A stretch of DNA of 64,000 nucleotides from SLRI01 sp036796215 (GTDB lineage Bacteria; Pseudomonadota; Alphaproteobacteria; Geminicoccales; Geminicoccaceae), in NCBI GenBank assembly GCA_036796215.1, contig DAIRDJ010000005.1, positions 1 to 64,000 of the forward strand, given 5' to 3'. Of the stretch, positions 1 to 8,702 are shown one piece after another. The notes beneath the pieces are model-generated. The model was not told the origin of the DNA. It saw nothing but the letters and a program-made list of their open reading frames with translations, and searched no databases. A program made the position numbers and the translations under genes. The first letter of the stretch is position 1; every line of letters starts with the position of its first letter.

Positions 1-28
1 TGTCCCCTTTGGCCGACTTCTAGAAATC

Positions 29-790
29 CTACTCGCTATATGAATTTGCGACTCTAATTCTTGAATCTGAAGAACTGCTCAATATTTTGTGAATAAAATC
101 CAATTGATTTTCATTGGGAATAGAAATACTTAAAATAGCTTGGCCATGATTTTGAAAGATCTCTTCACGAATTAGGTTTGCGCTCTTGAATTCTGAGAGT
201 AGCTCCAGCATAGCGCTCGCGGGGGGAATTAAGGCCATTAACTTTACGGCGTCGTCGCCCGCCTCTCGGGCGTCGCGAGCAAGGGTCAACACGGCTAGGT
301 GAGAAGCGGTTTCGCAATGGCTATAGCCACTCGCTAGGCGCATTGACGCAACAGCGACCCCATGTGTAGTTATTTTGTAGCCAAGTCGTTGCAGAAAATT
401 CTTGACTTTTTCCACGTCTTCGGGCGAAGCGCACCCGCTAGTTTGGATTTTGTCCGAGGAAGCCGCAGGTATTTGCGCGGCTTGAAGATAGGCCCTTCCA
501 GACTCAGTAATCCAAAAGTACGATATACCTCGCTCCCCCATAAGCCAGCGCCAAAACGACGGATGTTGTCGTCCTGATTTTATGTAAGAATTCGCTACGA
601 GGCGCGCGATGCTGTCGATAGTCTCTGAATATTCTGTATTCAGAGCAATTTGAATTTCATCCACTTTTAATGGAGACACTCGGCGTGATAAACCAGCCCC
701 CATTGCCGTAAACGTTCGATCAGGATGACCGCGCCCAATGATGTCGAGCAACTCGCGATCAAGCATGGATATTTGTCGCCGATGACCCAT
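29..790 (-). CDS. Hypothetical protein with a winged-helix-like N-terminal half
   Basis: I do not recognise this 253-residue protein. Residues 1-105 are rich in short helices and end in a segment (WITESGRAYLQ) that looks like the wing and last helix of a winged-helix DNA-binding fold. The second half (about 125-250) is a separate alpha/beta region without a recognisable motif. It has no signal peptide or membrane segment. Base composition is unlike the rest of the window: two sampled 60-base lines (61-180) are only about 28-32% GC, where neighbouring genes run near 70%. The codon use is AT-rich as well. This suggests recent transfer. No partner gene is visible, and the left flank is cut by the window edge. 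Confidence 0.6.
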   Translation of the reverse strand: MGHRRQISMLDRELLDIIGRGHPDRTFTAMGAGLSRRVSPLKVDEIQIALNTEYSETIDSIARLVANSYIKSGRQHPSFWRWLMGERGISYFWITESGRAYLQAAQIPAASSDKIQTSGCASPEDVEKVKNFLQRLGYKITTHGVAVASMRLASGYSHCETASHLAVLTLARDAREAGDDAVKLMALIPPASAMLELLSEFKSANLIREEIFQNHGQAILSISIPNENQLDFIHKILSSSSDSRIRVANSYSE

Positions 791-1054
791 GTTTTAATCT
801 TATGTCTTCTTAAATTTAACTAATGACGGGCTCATGTGGCTTTCCGAGGGGATGGGCGCCTTGCTTGAAGATCTGCCTTCAATTGCCACAGCAAAAAATC
901 TATCAGGATGGGGCTCATTTATCAACCTCGAATTGAACTTCGGGAGGAGCCCGCGCGAAAATGTCGTTAGGGACCAGCGCTTATGGGGACAGCTCCTTTT
1001 TAACCAATACAGGATCAGGCGGAGACTGCCGAACAAATGGGCCCACCTTCCCAA
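791..1054. other. Non-coding gap beside the low-GC gene
   Basis: I see no credible gene here. The bases next to 790 are AT-rich and probably hold the promoter of the minus-strand gene. Composition returns to high GC from about 900 onward. A GGGGACA at 985-991 is the inverse of the TGTCCCC that begins the window at base 1 (see findings). Confidence 0.5.
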
Positions 1055-1387
1055 TCAAGCCGCCTCGATGCTCAGGCGTCCTTGCCGACGCGTTCGGGAT
1101 TTGCGGATGGTGATCTCGACGTCTCGGCCGAGGTTGGTCAGGAGGCGGAGCAGGCGTTCTACCGAGTAGTCGCGGAAATTGCCGCGTAGGAGGCGGGAGA
1201 CGTCGGGCTGGCTGATGCCGAGGAGGTCGGCGGCGTGGGCCTGGGTCAGGCGGCGTTCGCGGATGATCTGGTCGATGCGTGCCACGAGATCGGCCTTCAG
1301 GAGGTGGGTTTCGGCGTCCGGTCGGCCGAGGTCGGCGAAGACGTTGCCGGAGCCGGGCTCGATGCGGGTATCGTCTTGGGCGCTCAT
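1055..1387 (-). CDS. higA: HigA-type antitoxin, XRE-family helix-turn-helix
   Basis: A 110-residue DNA-binding protein, expected to neutralise the toxin encoded just upstream and to repress the shared promoter. Residues about 37-85 form an XRE/Cro helix-turn-helix, with RLTQAHAADLLGISQPDVSR covering the recognition helices. The segment VERLLRLLTNLGRDVEI that follows is typical of the HigA2/XRE antitoxin group. The start codon overlaps the toxin stop by four bases (ATGA), implying translational coupling. The toxin-first order is characteristic of higBA rather than relBE modules. Family assignment is firm; the exact subfamily is an inference. Confidence 0.85.
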   Translation of the reverse strand: MSAQDDTRIEPGSGNVFADLGRPDAETHLLKADLVARIDQIIRERRLTQAHAADLLGISQPDVSRLLRGNFRDYSVERLLRLLTNLGRDVEITIRKSRTRRQGRLSIEAA

Positions 1388-1761
1388 TGCTTCGCATCCT
1401 TTCCGTAGGTCGCGGCGTGGTGCTGCTCGGCCGCCTTCAGCCTTCGCCTGACGAGATCGAATTCGGCCTTCGGCGTGGCGATCCCGCGCTTCGACTTCTT
1501 CTGGAAGGCATGAAGCACGTACACCGCGTCGCGCAACCTGACCGTATAGACTGCCCGGTAGGTGTTCGTGTCGAAGTTCGACACGACTTCCAGCACGCCC
1601 GAACCAAGACTGGCCAGTGGTTTGGCATCGCGATGCTTGGCCCCGACCTGGGCCTGGTAGAGGGCAAAGCCGATATGGTCCTGAACGTCGTCAGGAAACT
1701 CCTTCAGATCGTCCTTGCTCGACCCGACCCATACCAGAGGCCGCACCAGTCCACCGTTCAT
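1384..1761 (-). CDS. higB: HigB/RelE-like toxin (phage Gp49-like family)
   Basis: A 125-residue putative ribosome-dependent mRNA interferase. It has the layout of the phage-derived Gp49-like/HigB family. An N-terminal RPLVWVGSSKDDLKEFP helix precedes a basic KHRDAKPL turn. Strands carrying YRAVYTVRLRDAVYVLHAF follow, and then the family signature QKKSKRGIATPKAEFDLVRRRL. It is the first gene of the operon and overlaps the antitoxin start by four bases. The start is the ATG at 1759-1761, which follows a recognisable promoter. I infer toxicity from the family; the sequence looks intact. Confidence 0.85.
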   Translation of the reverse strand: MNGGLVRPLVWVGSSKDDLKEFPDDVQDHIGFALYQAQVGAKHRDAKPLASLGSGVLEVVSNFDTNTYRAVYTVRLRDAVYVLHAFQKKSKRGIATPKAEFDLVRRRLKAAEQHHAATYGKDAKQ

Positions 1762-1766
1762 GGCTC

Positions 1767-1795
1767 ATTATGGCGCATCCACCATAATCTTGCAA
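1767..1795 (-). promoter_or_regulatory. higBA promoter and operator palindrome
   Basis: On the minus strand a TTGCAA -35 element (1790-1795), a spacer of exactly 17 bases and a CATAAT -10 element (1767-1772) precede higB. The same bases contain a 7-base inverted repeat, ATTATGG (1767-1773) and CCATAAT (1782-1788), spaced by 8 bases. A HigA dimer bound there would cover the -10 and spacer, the usual autoregulation of such modules. Binding itself is inferred. Confidence 0.65.
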
Positions 1796-1872
1796 GCTTG
1801 CCATGGGACGACACTCTAGAGTCACCCGTTTTCAAGGACTTGGCGGCAGCGGCCTCAGCCGGACACCCCACC

Positions 1873-1910
1873 AAAAAATGTTGGGGCGCGGGGAAGATCA
1901 TCTTCCCCGC
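1873..1910 (-). terminator. Hairpin terminator after the rpsD-OYE run
   Basis: An 11-base perfect inverted repeat (1888-1898 with 1900-1910, arm GCGGGGAAGAT) lies 24 bases beyond the Old Yellow Enzyme stop. On the minus strand it is followed, after a short gap, by a run of six T (1873-1878). This gap contains the start of a smaller CCCCA/TGGGG hairpin. The shape fits an intrinsic terminator, although the T-run is a few bases further than ideal. Confidence 0.6.
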
Positions 1911-1933
1911 TCTTCTCTTCCTCTTCCCTGCCT

Positions 1934-3055
1934 TCACCCCTTGGTCAGCGCCGCCCGTCTTTCCAGGTACCAGTGGTAGAGGTGGGGGAGGAGGGCGTGG
2001 GGGTTCGGGGCTTCCAGGGCCAGGGCTGCGTGGTAGGTCCAGACGGGGTTGGCGAGGTGCTCGCGGGCGATGGCGATCATGTCGGCCTTGCCCTCGGCCA
2101 GGATGGCCTCGGCCTGGTAGGGGTCGGTGATGAAGCCGACGGCCATGGTGGGGATTTGGGCCTGGTGGCGGATGGCTTCGGCGAAGGGGACCTGGAAGCC
2201 GGGGCCGGGGTGGACGGTGGCGAGGCTGGGGCTGCCGCTGATGCCGCCGGAGGAGCAGTCGATCAGGTCGATGCCGATGGCTTTCAGGCGGCGGCAGAGC
2301 TCGATCACCTCGGGCAGCTCGAGGCCGCCTTCGACGCCGTCCTGGGCCGAGACGCGGTACCAGACGGGGAGGTGGGCCGGCCAGGCATCGCGGACGATGG
2401 CGGCGATCTCGAGGGGAAAGCGCATGCGGCCTTCGAGGTCGCCGCCGTAGCTGTCGTTGCGGCGGTTGCTCAAGGGCGAGAGGAAGCTGTGGAGGAGGTA
2501 GCCGTGGGCGCCGTGGATCTCGACCAGCTCGAAGCTGGCCTGGAGTGCTCGGCCGGCGGCGGCCGCGAAGTCGCTCTTGATGCGGGCGATGTCGGCTTCG
2601 TCCATGGCCTTGGGGGTGTGCCAGCCGTCGCGGACGGGGATGGCGCTGGGGGCGATCGTGGCCCAGGCGCCTTCGTCGGCTGTCAGCGGCTGGGCACCGT
2701 CCCAGGGGCGGGCGGTGCTGGCCTTCCTGCCGGCATGGCCGAGCTGGATCGCCGGGATCGCGGCGTAGCGCTTGTAGGCGGCGGTGATGCGGGCCATGGG
2801 CGCTATCTGCTCGTCGCACCAGAGCCCGGTGCAGCCGTGGGTGATGCGGCCGTCGGCCGACACACCGGTGGCCTCGACCATGCCGACCGCCACGCCGCCC
2901 ATGGCGAAGCGGACGTGGTGGTCGTAGTGCCAGTCGGTCATCCGCCCGTCATTGGCCTGGTACTGGCACATCGGCGAGACGCAGACGCGGTTCTCGAGGG
3001 TCAGGCCGCGCTGGGTCAGCGGGCGAAAAAGGTGGGGGGTGCCTGGGTCGGTCAT
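1934..3055 (-). CDS. Old Yellow Enzyme, NADH:flavin oxidoreductase (YqjM class)
   Basis: A 373-residue FMN-dependent TIM-barrel ene-reductase of the kind that reduces activated C=C bonds of enones with NAD(P)H. The N-terminal SPMCQYQA places a cysteine at residue 30 and a tyrosine at 32, the hallmark of the YqjM/thermophilic-like class. HGAHGYLLHSFLSPLSNRR carries the paired histidines that bind the substrate carbonyl, followed by the tyrosine. A later SGG...AVGFITDP segment contributes to the phosphate site. Length is close to the family norm. It lies 31 bases after the DUF6134-like gene on the same strand and before a terminator. The natural substrate cannot be inferred. Confidence 0.92.
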   Translation of the reverse strand: MTDPGTPHLFRPLTQRGLTLENRVCVSPMCQYQANDGRMTDWHYDHHVRFAMGGVAVGMVEATGVSADGRITHGCTGLWCDEQIAPMARITAAYKRYAAIPAIQLGHAGRKASTARPWDGAQPLTADEGAWATIAPSAIPVRDGWHTPKAMDEADIARIKSDFAAAAGRALQASFELVEIHGAHGYLLHSFLSPLSNRRNDSYGGDLEGRMRFPLEIAAIVRDAWPAHLPVWYRVSAQDGVEGGLELPEVIELCRRLKAIGIDLIDCSSGGISGSPSLATVHPGPGFQVPFAEAIRHQAQIPTMAVGFITDPYQAEAILAEGKADMIAIAREHLANPVWTYHAALALEAPNPHALLPHLYHWYLERRAALTKG

Positions 3056-3086
3056 GGTGCTCTTTTCTGGCGGGCCGCCCGACAGT

Positions 3087-3932
3087 CTAGCCGCGGGTGA
3101 GCTCGATCCGGGCCGGCAGGCGGCGGCTGTTATTGGTGATCAGGAGCGGGATCGGTAGCGACTCGGCGCTGGCGTAGACGTCGATCCAATCGCGCTGCTC
3201 GCCCGGCAGGGTGACGAAGCTGTCCTGTTCCTCGAAGCCGGCAAGGCCCCTGAGCGAGGCCTCGAGGCGGTGCGCGTCGCGGCTGCGGCCACCCAGCGCG
3301 ATCTTGGTTGGGCCCCGGTAGACGGTTTCGAGATCGGCGCGCTTCCTGCCCTCGAAGACCGGAAAGGTGAGCCGCTCGCCGGGCTCCGCACCGTTGCCGA
3401 GCCAAAGGCTCAGGCGCAGGAGGGTGGCGAGCGGATCGATCGAGGGCTCGCGCAGCTCCTCGGGCACGGGGCTTTCCTGGTCGCGTCCCTGGTTGCGGGT
3501 GGCGAGGTGGGTCAGCGATCCGTCCGGCGCGAAGTCGAGCTCGGTCTCGCGCAGCCGGTCGGGTTTCTGGTAGGAGGCACGAAAGCGGGTGGGTCGCGGC
3601 CTGCCGCTCTCATCGAAGGCCACGAGTGCCGTCATCGCCGTTTGGTTGCGGCCGGCGAAGAACGCGGCGAGGCCGCGATTGGTCACCTGCATCTCGACCA
3701 GGGCAAAGCTGCCGGCACATTGCAGGCGAAGCTCGATCTCGGCGATGGGCGCGCCACCGACCCGCATGTCGTAGGCCAGCGATCGCGTCGCCGGGAGGGC
3801 ACAATCGGCTCTGGCGCTGCGGCCGAACAGCAGCAGGCCGGCCGTGGCCATCCCCCCCAGCAGGCAGCGCCGACCGAGGCTCGGCCCGGCTCTTTCGTGT
3901 CGCCGGATCTTGCCGGGTGGCGCCGTCGTCAC
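3087..3932 (-). CDS. Exported DUF6134-like protein
   Basis: A 281-residue protein with a twin-arginine-like leader. GRRCLLGGMATAGLLLFG at about residues 20-38 ends in a probable SARA-D cleavage site, so it is probably periplasmic. The mature part is beta-rich and resembles the DUF6134/DUF3108-type proteins of alphaproteobacteria, whose function is unknown. It starts one base after the rpsD stop, so it is almost certainly cotranscribed with rpsD. The pairing with a ribosomal protein gene probably reflects shared transcription rather than shared function. Confidence 0.7.
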   Translation of the reverse strand: MTTAPPGKIRRHERAGPSLGRRCLLGGMATAGLLLFGRSARADCALPATRSLAYDMRVGGAPIAEIELRLQCAGSFALVEMQVTNRGLAAFFAGRNQTAMTALVAFDESGRPRPTRFRASYQKPDRLRETELDFAPDGSLTHLATRNQGRDQESPVPEELREPSIDPLATLLRLSLWLGNGAEPGERLTFPVFEGRKRADLETVYRGPTKIALGGRSRDAHRLEASLRGLAGFEEQDSFVTLPGEQRDWIDVYASAESLPIPLLITNNSRRLPARIELTRG

Positions 3933-3933
3933 C

Positions 3934-4548
3934 TCAGCGCGAATAGTACTCGATCACGAGGTTGGGCTCCATCTGCACCGGGTAGGGCACGTCGGCGAGC
4001 TTGGGGACGCGGACGAACTGGCCCTTCATCGCCTTGTTGTCGACGGTGAGGTACTCGGGCACGTCGCGCTCCGGGCGGGCGACGCATTCCATGACCATCG
4101 GCATGGTCTGGGCGCGCGGCTTGAGCTCGATGATGTCGCCCTCGCGCAGCCGGTAGCTCGGGATGCTGACCCGCTTGCCGTTGACCATGACGTGGCCGTG
4201 ATTGATCAGCTGCCGGGCGGCGAACACCGTGGGCACGAAGTTGCAGCGGAAGATGGTGATGTCGAGCCGGCGCTCCAGCAGGCCGATCAGCGTTTCGGCG
4301 GTGTCGCCCCGCTGGCTGCTCGCCTCCTCGTAGGCGCGGCGGAACTGCTTCTCGGTCATGTTGGCGTAGTACTTCTTCAGCTTCTGCTTGGCGGCGAGCT
4401 GATTGGCGTAGTCCGACATCTTGCGGCGCTTCTGGCCGTGCTCGCCGGGCCCGTAATCGCGCCGGGCCAGGGGGCTCTTGGTCCGTCCCCAGAGATTGAC
4501 GCCGAGCCGGCGGCAGATCTTGTTCTTCGCCTGAATACGCTTGGTCAT
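3934..4548 (-). CDS. rpsD: 30S ribosomal protein S4
   Basis: Primary 16S rRNA-binding protein that nucleates 30S assembly. I chose the ATG at 4546-4548, giving MTKRIQAKNKICRRLG and 204 residues, the standard length. An upstream in-frame ATG at 4612 would add an unlikely extension. The N-terminal domain has YGPGEHGQKRRKMSDY. The S4 RNA-binding domain runs from about residue 92 (RRLDITIFRCNFVPTVFAAR, then NHGHVMVNGKRV). The C-terminus ends in the expected EYYSR. It stands alone rather than in an rpsK-rpoA cluster, as is usual in alphaproteobacteria. Confidence 0.97.
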   Translation of the reverse strand: MTKRIQAKNKICRRLGVNLWGRTKSPLARRDYGPGEHGQKRRKMSDYANQLAAKQKLKKYYANMTEKQFRRAYEEASSQRGDTAETLIGLLERRLDITIFRCNFVPTVFAARQLINHGHVMVNGKRVSIPSYRLREGDIIELKPRAQTMPMVMECVARPERDVPEYLTVDNKAMKGQFVRVPKLADVPYPVQMEPNLVIEYYSR

Positions 4549-4632
4549 GGGCCCTAGGTGCAGCTGTTGGGGTGATGCGGCGTCGCCGGCCGTGCACGAA
4601 GCAAATGCGCGCAAACGACAATTCGGCCAGGG

Positions 4633-5610
4633 ATGCCCGTGGCCGGCCCGGGCTGTCTAGCGGCAGGCCCGCCGCCTGTCAAAGGGTTTGCGGTGCAGCT
4701 CTCGACTTCGCCGCCGGCTGCGCCTAGATCTGCGCCCTCATTCGGCATTCGGACACGATCTTTGCGCAGCGAGCCGCACGACGCACCGGAGACGGCGGCG
4801 ACCCTCGGGGTCGGCCCCGGCACCTCCACCTTCGGCACCATTGGCGACATCAACGTCATCGGGCTCTGGACTCTCTACGTCAAGGAGGTGCGCCGGTTCA
4901 TCAAGGTGATCACCCAGACCGTGCTGGCCCCGGTGATCACCACGCTGGTCTTTCTCGCCATCTTCACGCTCGCCATCGGGGCCGACCGGCCGGCGGTCGA
5001 GGGCGTGGCCTTCATCGATTTCCTCGCCCCCGGCCTCATCGTCATGGCGATCATCCAGAACGCGTTTGCCAACACCTCGTCCTCGATCATGATCGCCAAG
5101 GTGCAGGGCAACATCGTCGACTATCTGATGCCACCGCTCTCGGCGGGCGAGCTCCTCTTCGGCGTGGTCATGGGCGGCGTCACCCGCGGCATGCTGGTGG
5201 GTGCCGTGGTCTGGCTCGGCATGATCCCGTTTGCCGACATGCGCCCCGACCATCTCTGGGCCATTCTCTATTTCAGCCTGATGGCCTCGCTGCTGCTCTC
5301 GATCCTGGGCTTTCTCGCGGCTCTCTGGGCCGAGAAGTTCGACCACATGGCGGCGGTCACCAACTTCGTCATCACCCCGCTCTCGTTCCTGTCGGGCACG
5401 TTCTACTCGATCGACCGGCTGCCCGAGCTGTTCCACGGGGTGGCACTGGCCAATCCGTTCTTTCACCTGATCGACGGGGTCCGCTACGGCTTCACCGGGC
5501 ATTCGGACGGCCATGTCCTGGCGGCTGCCGGCTTCCTGGCCCTGGTCAATGGGGCACTTTGGTTCTTTGCCTGGCGATTGGTCCGCCTAGGTTACAAGCT
5601 CAAGGCCTGA
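4633..5610 (+). CDS. ABC-2 type transporter permease
   Basis: Inner-membrane subunit of an ABC exporter. After an N-terminal segment of about 75 residues without membrane character come six hydrophobic helices, from VLAPVITTLVFLAIFTLAIG to LAAAGFLALVNGALWFFAWRL. They include the ABC-2 signature region SFLSGTFYSIDRLPELFHG before the last helix. The family usually begins close to IGLWTLYVKEVRRF. The true start may therefore be the GTG at 4693 or another downstream codon rather than 4633. No ATP-binding subunit is adjacent, so its partner must be encoded elsewhere. It is divergent from rpsD and 81 bases upstream of argD. Confidence 0.85.
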   Translation: MPVAGPGCLAAGPPPVKGFAVQLSTSPPAAPRSAPSFGIRTRSLRSEPHDAPETAATLGVGPGTSTFGTIGDINVIGLWTLYVKEVRRFIKVITQTVLAPVITTLVFLAIFTLAIGADRPAVEGVAFIDFLAPGLIVMAIIQNAFANTSSSIMIAKVQGNIVDYLMPPLSAGELLFGVVMGGVTRGMLVGAVVWLGMIPFADMRPDHLWAILYFSLMASLLLSILGFLAALWAEKFDHMAAVTNFVITPLSFLSGTFYSIDRLPELFHGVALANPFFHLIDGVRYGFTGHSDGHVLAAAGFLALVNGALWFFAWRLVRLGYKLKA

Positions 5611-5691
5611 TCGTGGTACCAATCCCGTCGCGTTGACGGCGGCGGTGCCAGGCGTCATGTACCGCACGTCCCCGAGCCGGATCCGTCAGAA

Positions 5692-6879
5692 ATGAGCCAG
5701 AACGCCGCCATTCCGTCGCTGTTGCCGATCTACAACCGGATCGACCTCGTCTTCGAGCGCGGCCTGGGCAGCTGGCTCTGGACCACCGACGGCCGCCGCT
5801 TTCTCGATTTCACCAGCGGTATCGCCGTCAACGGGCTCGGCCACTGCCACCCGCATCTGGTCGAGACCCTGCAGGATCAGGCGGCCAGGCTCTGGCACGT
5901 CTCCAACCTCTTTCGCATCGGCGAGCTCGAGCGGCTCGCCGACCGGCTGGTCGCCAACGCCTTCGCCGAGACGGTTTTCTTGTGCAATTCCGGGGCCGAG
6001 GCCATGGAGGCCTGCATCAAGATGGCCCGGCGCTTCCACTTCCACCGCGGCCAGCCCGAGCGCAACCGGATCATCACCTTCGAGGGCGCCTTTCACGGCC
6101 GGACCATGGCGACCATCTCGGCGGCCGGCGGCACCCGGCTGATCGAGGGTTTCGCTCCTCTGCTCCCCGGCTTCGACCACGTGCCGTTCGGCGATCACGC
6201 CGCCCTGGAGGCTGCCGTCACCGACGCGACAGCGGCCATCCTGATCGAGCCCATCCAGGGCGAGGGCGGTATCCGGCCCCTTCCCCAGGTCTGTCTCGAG
6301 GGCCTGCGCGAGCTCTGCGACCGGCACGACATCCTCTTGATCTTCGACGAGGTGCAGTGTGGCATGGGCCGGACCGGCCAGCTCTTCGCGCACCAGCATT
6401 TCGGGGTGACGCCGGACGTCATGGGCCTCGCCAAGGGCCTCGGTGGCGGCTTTCCGATCGGCGCCTGCCTCGCCACGGCCCGGGCGGCCTCCGGCATGAC
6501 GACCTCGACCCACGGCTCGACCTTCGGCGGCAATCCCCTGGCGTCTGCGGTCGCCAATGCGGTGCTCGACGTCATGCTCGAGGCGGACTTCCTGAAGACC
6601 GTGGCGGCGCGCGGCGCCTATCTGCGCGAGCGGGCCGAAGCGCTCGTCGCCAGGCACCCCGATGCCTTCGAGCTGGTGCGCGGGGTCGGGTTGATGGTCG
6701 GGCTCAAGCCGCGGCGGAGCAATCTCGAGGTGGCGGCCGAGCTGCGGGCGGCGGGGCTCCTGACCGTGCCGGCGGGCGACAACATCGTCCGGCTCCTGCC
6801 GCCCTTGACCGTGAGCGAAGCCGAGATCGACCAGGCGCTGGAGACCATCGAGGCCTGCTGTCGGGCGGCTGCCGCATGA
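5692..6879 (+). CDS. argD: Acetylornithine aminotransferase
   Basis: PLP-dependent class-III aminotransferase, 395 residues. It converts N-acetylglutamate semialdehyde to N-acetylornithine in arginine synthesis and often acts on succinyldiaminopimelate too. Visible family marks are the GIAVNGLGHCHP segment near residue 45, FLCNSGAEAMEACIKMAR, LIFDEVQCGMGRTG with the PLP-binding aspartate, and GLAKGLGGGFPIGA with the Schiff-base lysine. The stop overlaps the argF start by four bases (ATGA), so the two are cotranslated. Assignment as ArgD rather than another omega-aminotransferase rests on this linkage as well as sequence. Confidence 0.95.
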   Translation: MSQNAAIPSLLPIYNRIDLVFERGLGSWLWTTDGRRFLDFTSGIAVNGLGHCHPHLVETLQDQAARLWHVSNLFRIGELERLADRLVANAFAETVFLCNSGAEAMEACIKMARRFHFHRGQPERNRIITFEGAFHGRTMATISAAGGTRLIEGFAPLLPGFDHVPFGDHAALEAAVTDATAAILIEPIQGEGGIRPLPQVCLEGLRELCDRHDILLIFDEVQCGMGRTGQLFAHQHFGVTPDVMGLAKGLGGGFPIGACLATARAASGMTTSTHGSTFGGNPLASAVANAVLDVMLEADFLKTVAARGAYLRERAEALVARHPDAFELVRGVGLMVGLKPRRSNLEVAAELRAAGLLTVPAGDNIVRLLPPLTVSEAEIDQALETIEACCRAAAA

Positions 6880-7781
6880 GCGACCCGCGGCATTTCCTCG
6901 ATCTCGCCGATCTGGAGGGTGGTGTGCTGCGGCAGATCATCGAGACAGCGAAGGTGATGAAGGGCGACGAGTCGGCCGACCGGCCGCTCGCCGGCAAGAC
7001 CGTAGCACTGGTCTTCGAGAAGCCCTCGACCCGGACCCGCGTCTCCTTCGAGGTCGGGGTGGGTGACCTGGGTGGCCGGAGCATCGTGCTGCAGGGCAAG
7101 GAGATGCAGCTCGGCCGTGGCGAGACGGTGGCGGACACGGCAGCGGTGCTGTCGCGCTATGTCGATTGCATCATGATCCGCACGGATGCGCACGCGAAGC
7201 TGCTGGAGCTCGCCCGGCATGCCACGGTACCGGTGATCAACGGGCTCACCGACAGCTCGCACCCCTGCCAGATCATGGCGGACGTCATGACCTTCGAGGA
7301 GCACAAAGGGCCCATTCGCGGCAAGCGCCTCGCCTGGTCCGGCGATGGCAACAATGTCGTGACCTCGTTCATCCATGCCGCCGTGCGCTTCGATTTCGAG
7401 CTCGCCATCGCCTGCCCGCGCGAGCTGTCGCCCGATCCCGGGGTCCTGGCCTGGGCCCGGGCGCATCAGGGTCGGATCGAGGTGACCCACGACGCCTATG
7501 CCGCGGTCGCCGGGGCCGATGCGGTGATCACCGACACCCGGGTCTCGATGGGCGACGCCGATGCCGAGCGGCGGCACCGCCTGCTCGAGCCCTTCACCGT
7601 CGACCGCTCCTTGATGGAGGCAGCCGAGCCCGGGGCGATCTTCATGCACTGCCTGCCGGCGCATCGCGGCGAGGAGGTCACGACCGAGGTGATCGACGGG
7701 CCGATGAGCGTGGTGTTCGACGAGGCGGAGAATCGCCTGCACGCGCAAAAGGCCATTCTCGCCTGGTGCCTCGGCGGCTAA
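6876..7781 (+). CDS. argF: Ornithine carbamoyltransferase
   Basis: Cytoplasmic enzyme of arginine synthesis joining ornithine and carbamoyl phosphate to give citrulline. The protein has 301 residues, the normal length. It carries the carbamoyl-phosphate motif PSTRTRVSFE at about residue 50, the DSSHPCQIMADVMT motif, and the ornithine-loop HCLPAHRGEEV near residue 255. The start is the ATG overlapping the argD stop. The same gene order, argD-argF-hslO, is common in alphaproteobacteria. Confidence 0.97.
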   Translation: MSDPRHFLDLADLEGGVLRQIIETAKVMKGDESADRPLAGKTVALVFEKPSTRTRVSFEVGVGDLGGRSIVLQGKEMQLGRGETVADTAAVLSRYVDCIMIRTDAHAKLLELARHATVPVINGLTDSSHPCQIMADVMTFEEHKGPIRGKRLAWSGDGNNVVTSFIHAAVRFDFELAIACPRELSPDPGVLAWARAHQGRIEVTHDAYAAVAGADAVITDTRVSMGDADAERRHRLLEPFTVDRSLMEAAEPGAIFMHCLPAHRGEEVTTEVIDGPMSVVFDEAENRLHAQKAILAWCLGG

Positions 7782-7790
7782 CCTCGGTCC

Positions 7791-8702
7791 ATGAGCCTGT
7801 TGCAACCGTCCCGCCTCGATGTGCTGCGCCCGTTCCAGCTCGAGAACTCGCAGTTGCGCGGCCGCCTGGTCCGGCTCGGCGATGCCGTCGACACGGTCTT
7901 GAAGGCGCACGCCTATCCCAAGCCGGTCTCCGATCTTCTGGGCGAGCTCTTGGTGCTGGCGGGTGGGCTCGCCGGCGGGCTCAAGTTCGCCGGTCGGTTC
8001 TCCTTGCAGATTCGCGGCCAGGGTCCCGTTCGCCTCATGGTGGCGGATGTCACCAATGACGGCCAGATGCGCGGCTATGCCAGCTTCGAGGCGGCCGAGA
8101 TCGACGCGGCTGCGGGCTTTGCGGAGCTCGTCGGCGACGGGCTCATGGCGCTAACGGTTGACCAGGCGGCCAGTGGCGGCGAAACCTATCAGGGTATCGT
8201 CCAGCTCGACGGGCGCTCGCTGCAGGACAGCATGCTCGCCTATTTTCATCAGTCGGAGCAGGTGCCGACCGGGATTCGCTCGGCCGTGGGCTTCGACGAG
8301 CACGCCCAGACCTGGCGGGCGGCCGCGGTGATCGTCCAGGCGATGCCGGGCGAGGGGGCGGTGACCGCGGCCGAGCGCGAGGACGACTGGCGGCGGACCA
8401 TGCTCTTGCTCGAGACCCTCTCCGACGCCGAGTTGCTCGATCCTGGACTCGGCCCCGACACCCTGCTCTTCCGGCTCTTCCACGAGGACGGGGTCAGGGT
8501 CTTCGAGTCGCTCGATCTCACCTTCGGCTGCTCCTGCGACGACGACCGGGTCGAGGGCATGCTCAAGCGGTTCGAGCGCGACGAGGTCTTGGCGATGCAG
8601 GACGAAACTGGCAAGGTCGTGGTGACGTGTGAGTTTTGCAGCCGCGTCTATCGGTTCACCACTGCGGACATCGCGGCCCTCTTCGAGGATTCCCTGCATT
8701 GA
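7791..8702 (+). CDS. hslO: Redox-regulated chaperone Hsp33
   Basis: Cytoplasmic holdase that is switched on when oxidative stress ejects its zinc. The 303-residue protein ends in the zinc-binding redox switch, with Cys247-x-Cys249 and Cys280-x-x-Cys283 all present. The N-terminal part is the usual alpha/beta substrate-binding region. It begins 9 bases after argF and its stop overlaps a TTG start of the next gene. It therefore belongs to the same transcription unit. Confidence 0.96.
   Translation: MSLLQPSRLDVLRPFQLENSQLRGRLVRLGDAVDTVLKAHAYPKPVSDLLGELLVLAGGLAGGLKFAGRFSLQIRGQGPVRLMVADVTNDGQMRGYASFEAAEIDAAAGFAELVGDGLMALTVDQAASGGETYQGIVQLDGRSLQDSMLAYFHQSEQVPTGIRSAVGFDEHAQTWRAAAVIVQAMPGEGAVTAAEREDDWRRTMLLLETLSDAELLDPGLGPDTLLFRLFHEDGVRVFESLDLTFGCSCDDDRVEGMLKRFERDEVLAMQDETGKVVVTCEFCSRVYRFTTADIAALFEDSLH

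Noticed and set aside
800..1054. 84-codon minus-strand frame
   Set aside because: No ribosome site, no family pattern and partly covered by a plus-strand frame of equal quality. Treated as non-coding.
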